Assembly (NCBI GenBank): GCA_020631735.1
Contig: CM036159.1
Span: 18,577,511 to 18,641,510, forward strand
DNA from: Saccharum officinarum
Lineage: Eukaryota; Streptophyta; Magnoliopsida; Poales; Poaceae
Direction of reading: 5' to 3'
Length of the DNA: 64,000 nt
Positions within the stretch are counted from its first letter, which is position 1. Every line of letters starts with the position of its first letter. The notes beneath the pieces are model-generated. The model was not told where the DNA came from. It saw nothing but the letters and a program-made list of their open reading frames with translations, and made no database searches. Shown one piece after another: positions 58,617-64,000 of the stretch. Position numbers and translations under genes: made by a program.

Positions 58617-61600
58617 TCAACTGGTTGGATCACCTCCCGGCCCAGGATTGTAGAGGGGGAGCTCAAGGAGGAAGGCAACCTTGAACCATGCAGGCAGGGA
58701 ACCATACACAGCGGGTGGCAATGGGATAAGAGGGCTGCAGAGAACAATCAACACTTTACTCTCTGCTGCTAAAAACCAGTGGTTGGACTCTGAAGAGAGA
58801 TCAGGAAAATAACCAGTGTAAGCATGCTACCTTGTAGTGTTCTTGTATACACGGTATTCCTCCAATCGTCCATAGCGCTTATCAGCAGATGACTTCATGA
58901 TACAAATATGAAGAGTAGAACATGTTAGCATTTTGCAAGTAATATAGCTGGGGTTTGAGGGCACCAGAGAAGTTGCAAACCTCAAGGAGTGGGATTCCAC
59001 TAACGAAGAGAAGCAGAAGAGTCAGGAATATAGGTCCAAGAATCACAAGCCATTCAGCATCTGAGAGAACTGGGGTTGATGCTACAAATATTCCCCACCA
59101 AAGGAACATCTACATCAATTTCAATTCATATACAGATCAGCTTCATAAACATCGTATGTAGAACATGATGTACTAGCAATCACAGCTCATAAGCATGTAA
59201 ACAACATATGCATTGAGATCACAATACGAATTAGTACAGGCAGGTACCATTCAAGGACTGTGAGTTTTCATTCTAGCCAATATCAGTATATAAGCAAAGC
59301 AAGTATACGCAAAGGCTAATCTTCATATGTACCAAAACGACCAAAGTAACAAACTGAATTAACTAACCTCTCCAAAGTAATTCGGGTGGCGAGAATACTT
59401 CCAAAGACCGACGTCACACCACTTTCCCCTATTACTTGGAGAATTCTTGAACACAAGCTTCTGCTGATCAGCAGTTGCTTCTACACATATCCCAACCAAC
59501 CATATTATCCAACCGATTATATCCCTGGCTTCAATCGAGGGGTTTCTGTCAGTTGCATTCACAACAGTGACAGGCAAGCTGACAGACCAAACCCACACAG
59601 CCTGCCCAAATGGAAAAAGATGGCCTGCTGAGGATTTCTTCAGACAAGGCACAGTCAGATCTTTAATATCAGAACACAAGTTGCAAAAGGTACCTGGAAA
59701 ATCCAGAAAAATGCTAACTTCCCCAAATTATCACGCATTTTGTCAAACCGTCGGTCTTCACCCCATTGCAAAATCCTAGAAATTAATAGGTAAGAGAAGA
59801 ATTAGCAATTTATTGGACATTATAGACATGTTTTCAGTCAAACTAACGATTATTCATGTAGCAGGTCATGTGACAAGCTAACAGTGTACCTCATCAATAA
59901 AAATAGTCCTAGGCGAAGACCCCAAATGGTGACAAGCACTGTCAGCACAATCTGAAATAGAGACCGACCTTTATAAATGCACATATTTTAAAATAAACTT
60001 GAGTTATTCCTACAAAAGTTTATATCACAAATAAATTAAATAAATGCAGTGCCAAAGGAATGGTACTAGTTGTTCCATTTCCTTCTAAAAGAAACAAAGC
60101 TATTTTTGAGACTCTATACTCTTCTCTTTCCTACCATTTTTAAAAATTTCACAGGGACGAAAAGTCGAAAAGATGCCTACAACCTACATTGTCTTTCCTG
60201 TGAAAATGGAATAAGATAACAATGTCTCAATGGATTCAGAACATGGTCGCTATTTTATTGTATGTGGCTATTTTATTGTATGTGATGAAGCAATTTTGCT
60301 AGCTCCGCATTGTTAAATTTGCAGTGTCTAAGTTTAAGGTAAATGATGAAGCTATTCTGCTAGCTTTACAAACATTGTTAAATTTGCAGTGTCTAAGTGA
60401 CAAAACAATTTGACGAACTTTAGTGTAAGTGACAGAGGTAGTTTTAATCATGCTAGATTGCTACAACACCACAGTACATGCCATCTTGAGACTAAAAATC
60501 AATGAATCATGGTAAATCCAGAGATCTATGTAACTCAACATTTCCAACAAACAGCTTGCCAGCATGCTGCAGCAACTGTAACTCACATATTTTCACTTAG
60601 ACAGGAATGTGATGAAAAAGTAAATCCACTTTATGTTATCTACAAAGTCAACTACCAGTAGCAAAGTTGTTGGCCGTTGGCAATCAGATTTTTTTTCCAG
60701 GTATTTGCACTGGGAAAAAACTGATAATCCAGCGTAAAAGAAAAGAAAGCAGTAGTCTGATGAATTCCGCCTTTTTTTCCACCGAACCAACAGGGGGCAT
60801 CAGTTCATCCATTGACTATGCTTAAATTAAAGTGAACAGATATATCATGAAAAAATACTTACCTGACGGAAATGCCATGCTCCCTTCAAAGCTAGTGTTA
60901 GAATGGCGATTATGACAAAATTTGTACTGCCTGAAATTAGGAGCATAAAAAATAAATAATTGTGGGCAGAAAATACAGCAAAGCTAGTATGCTACATTGA
61001 CCTCATGTAAGCTTTTACAGGCTGGTGCACAGATAGCAAAGTTTATCAGACATTTAGATCATTGGTTCAGAAGACGAGGATGCCTCTTAAGAATGAGGAA
61101 CGGTTTGCATGTAAGCTCACGTTTATAATTGTCTATCAGAAAAGGAGGCTGTTTGGTTCAGTGCCTGCCAGGCATAGATAATATTCCTAAGCGCCCAAAA
61201 TCGGGCAGGAACCTCCCTGCACCAGACAACCTTGCCTGGAGAGTAACCAAACAAGCCCAAGCATGAGGATTCCCGAAAACAAGCGAGAAAACTACTCCCC
61301 CAATCCCCAATTATAAGACCTTTTATCTAGACATCTATAAATAAGCCAAAACGTCTTATAATTTATAATTGAGGGAGTATAATACAGTTCAGGAGAGAGG
61401 CTGGGTTGTTGGAGGCTTGGAGCAACAACGGCCACACAAACTGAGTCAAAGAAGTCAATAACCAACCTTGCTAACCGTTACTAAACTGAACTACGGAAAA
61501 AACTAACAAGGATCTCTAAGAAATTATCCTCTAAGCACTAATAGGAATGAAGTAAATTCACATTCACTACTGGAATTCTGCTAGCAATTGCGCCCTACTA

Positions 61601-61889
61601 GTACAGGGGACCAGTCATGGCAACTCACTCCGGTATCAATTACAAGGTGGGAGAAGGCTGAGTTAGTCTTTTACCTGCGAAATCCGTGACCTTATCGAAC
61701 CGGAGAAGAGCTGTGATGATGAAGAACAGCAGCTGGTACCCCACCTACGGGAACACAGAGAACGTAACAAAGGGTCAAAATTAAACTCCAAGCCTTACGC
61801 AGAACCGGGAGAAGGCAGGAGGGAATGGGGGCACTTACGGTAACGATGGCGGTGAGCGCCAGGAAGTGCGAATCGAGCACGGTGCCCAT
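58617..61889 (-). CDS. DUF1295 steroid-reductase-like membrane protein
   Basis: Nine exons on the minus strand: 61889-61839, 61744-61675, 60930-60863, 59951-59890, 59775-59694, 59601-59368, 59109-58981, 58892-58831 and 58734-58617. All junctions are GT-AG and in phase, giving 291 residues. The protein is polytopic, with hydrophobic segments throughout ([65 protein letters not shown]). The C-terminal half has the family motif ([20 protein letters not shown], then [15 protein letters not shown]), which in sterol reductases and ICMT relatives lines the NADPH or cofactor site. It belongs to the 3-oxo-5-alpha-steroid 4-dehydrogenase-like DUF1295 family; the substrate is unknown. I chose the 61889 ATG because it gives a 17-codon first exon ending in GTAAGT. 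Confidence 0.9.
61293..61379. mobile_element. Stowaway MITE in intron 2 of the DUF1295 gene
   Basis: CTCCCCCAATCCCCAATTATAAG and the inverted TTATAATTTATAATTGAGGGAG, flanked by TA; 87 bp, inside the intron between 61674 and 60931. Confidence 0.82.
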
Positions 61890-63780
61890 CGCCCCCGTAC
61901 CTCTGTTTCTCCTCCCAACTCCCGCTAACGGAGCTGTTAATTTAGTAATTGCGAGGAGAGCTCTAGAGAGCGAGTATTTAGCAGCGCGGGTTTGGTCGAC
62001 GGCCGATGCGGAGCCGGAGGAGCCCGGTGGGAGACTGGGAGTGGGGAGTCATCCTCAGCCCCGGGAGAGCTTGTGGCCAGGATCGAGACAGGGAGGCCGG
62101 TGTTGGACGGGACCAGTCTGTGCGACCGCGAATACTTGCGGAGCGGGCTATGCAAATGCGTGGCCCAAAGCGAAAGGCGCGGGGAGGAAAAGGTTCTGTT
62201 TGAGACTAGTCTCGTTATTTGTTACTCTTCAACGCGGTTATTACTTAAAACTAGAATATTCAGAGTTTTGTTCAAACATCAACTTTTGAAATGCTATGGT
62301 CCAAAAAATTCAACTTACTACTTGCCTCACATTGATTTTATAAAATCACCGGTAATAAAACACGTGACTCGGTTTCGAGCCGTCGCCGCCTAAGAGACAA
62401 CCGCAGCCACTTCTTGCTTTTGGTTGTTTAGGGTCCCTCTTCTTTCTCTTCTGTGAATCCGACAGTGATAAGAAAACATTTTTCGTTTATCGCAATTCTT
62501 TAGATCTATTTGGACTATGCTTAGTCTAAATAAATCTATAGACGAATTCAGATGATCTTTGATCGACATCTTGTTACCTGCAATGACTTCAGTAATTGCT
62601 ATGTCGAGGTCACTGTTACAGGCGTTGATTTCATCGGCAAGAGGCTAATTTATGGCCATTATCTGTAATGGGAGGGGTGCTCGTTGGCACTTTCCCCACA
62701 AGGACAACTCTGAATCATCCATCTCACCATGGGTTGTCGCGGAGTAGAAATCAGGTATCCAACATGACGGATCAAGAGTTATGTCATGACCCGGCATTGC
62801 ATCTTGATAATCATGAACATCGTGTGCATAATCATCATCTAAAGTTTGTTTTTGCAAATTAGTTAACCTTAGCTGGACCAATTGTGGCTCTTTTATGTCC
62901 GGATGGACGGTCCGCAATGGTTCGCCAGAACAATGCCTGGACCAGCACTAACTTGTCCTAACGGACGGTCCGCCAAAACCACCCCTCACACAGTTTGAGG
63001 TGTCACTTAACCTGTTGTCTTGGCCGTCTTGACCCCACCCATCAAAGCTCAAGTTTGATTTGGTAATTGAGTGAAAAACGTTCGAGGTGTCACTTAGCCA
63101 GATTATGCCAAAAGTAAAGAACATTTTTTAGGTAATCTAATATTCTCTTTGCACCGAAACTTCTTTAATCCTGTGATTTTTAATTTCATTTTAAAATTTA
63201 TTTCAAAAGTAACCATATCCTTTGTTGCTACCTGTTCAGATGTTATTGGTAGAATCATCGGAGTTTCAAATGCAGCAATGGTTTACACAAATTCAGGTGA
63301 TTCAATGATGTGAAGAGTAGTGCACTTACAAGATCTAAAGTATGTTTACTTGTAGTGTATTTTTCTCTGAGTATGTAACCAAATTTTGGCATCTAATAAC
63401 ATCACACTAACTTCTTGACTCATTCCTAGGGGAAACACAATTGAGATATCATTTTTCCTAGTAGAGCTAAGTTTATGGAGCTATCTCGTTTGGTTTGTTA
63501 AGTTGAAAACAGAGTTTAAAAAATGTGCAGCGGAGCGACCCTAAAATCCTAAATGAACCCATGGTATCCACTAAAGGGATCAGCCTCTCAAATTTGAAGG
63601 CCATGCATAAGGCGTTCGACTAATCTTTGCCAAGCACTGGTGATAACAACATTGAGCACCGGTGATTCAAGTTAGGAAATCCATGATCCTGCTTAAAACA
63701 ATAAAACACACAAATGCATTCTATAGGCTTGCACGGGAATGCCCAGATTACGCAACCTCATTCACCCAAAAATGCTTCTT
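61890..63780. other. Upstream of the DUF1295 gene and right intergenic region
   Basis: The first 300 bp are GC-rich promoter/5' UTR. Around 62880-62990 are GGACGGTCCGC palindromes of the kind seen in LTR elements, and a 90-codon minus-strand frame (62917-62645) without a known domain. These hint at an old LTR fragment but I cannot define it. Nothing else is supported. Confidence 0.35.
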
Positions 63781-63785
63781 CGGGT

Positions 63786-63945
63786 AGTATACTGGAGTGT
63801 ATTTTTCAGCTCATGTACAGGCGTGACAAATATGTTAATCTCCTCCGATCACAGGCTCTGCTACTTTGAACAAGGGTATAGTAAGCTGGAGTGCATTTTT
63901 CAGCTCACGTACAGGTGTGACAAATCTGTTAATCTTCTCCTAGGG
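63786..63945. repeat. Imperfect tandem duplication of about 60 bp
   Basis: CTGGAGTGTATTTTTCAGCT...GACAAATATGTTAATCTCCTC near 63790 recurs near 63883 with about six substitutions, separated by about 30 bp. Confidence 0.8.
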
Positions 63946-64000
63946 TCGCACATAAACCTGTACCGCACAGCTACTCCGAGTCTCCGAACCAGAAAAACGT

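Overview
This window is plant nuclear DNA from a grass, most likely a panicoid of the sugarcane/sorghum/Miscanthus/maize group. The evidence is the intron-containing plant genes with very GC-rich 5' exons, the dense Stowaway and Tourist-type MITEs, Sirevirus (Ty1/copia) and Tekay/Del-like LTR sequences, and Mutator-like elements with 9-bp target duplications. One assembly gap of 100 N lies at 24135-24234.

Left third (1-24 kb). A minus-strand myosin-binding (GTD-binding) protein gene occupies 1-3426 and runs off the window. Beyond it is a MITE-rich stretch with a MITE-interrupted small exon (6806-7004). A Mutator-like element (MULE, 8377-13379) carries a 4-kb solo LTR (8438-12463, TSD acgcg) inside it, and a second MULE copy (17611-18838) has a perfect 9-bp TSD. 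A GeBP-type transcription factor gene (21711-22802, minus) has a decayed tandem copy of its 3' half at 19497-19945.

Middle (24-51.5 kb). After the gap there is an orphan two-exon fragment, then a three-level nest. A third MULE copy (26378-51494) contains a 24-kb Sirevirus-type retrotransposon (27410-51376, TSD tacgt), which itself contains a reversed 10.3-kb LTR element (35826-46137, TSD accgc) that encodes only Gag. The outer Sirevirus has gag, pol and a third, env-like ORF downstream of pol; all three are broken by frameshifts or stops. Both LTR elements carry arrays of CCGGACGCG-type palindromes, the same kind of primer-binding site and the same polypurine-tract context.

Right part (51.5-64 kb). 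This is ordinary gene space: a single-exon DEAD-box helicase of the RH21/PRP28 type (52317-54557, +, pre-mRNA splicing), a two-exon chloroplast FKBP of the FKBP17 group (57023-57891, +), and, convergent with it, a nine-exon DUF1295 membrane reductase-like gene (58617-61889, -). The FKBP17/DUF1295 pair appears to be adjacent in Arabidopsis too, from memory.

The genes do not form a pathway. They are separate housekeeping or regulatory genes set in transposon-rich DNA. The notable biology is the layered transposon history, the gag-only element probably mobilised by related Sireviruses, and the env-like ORF sitting behind an internal copy of the LTR-style palindrome array.
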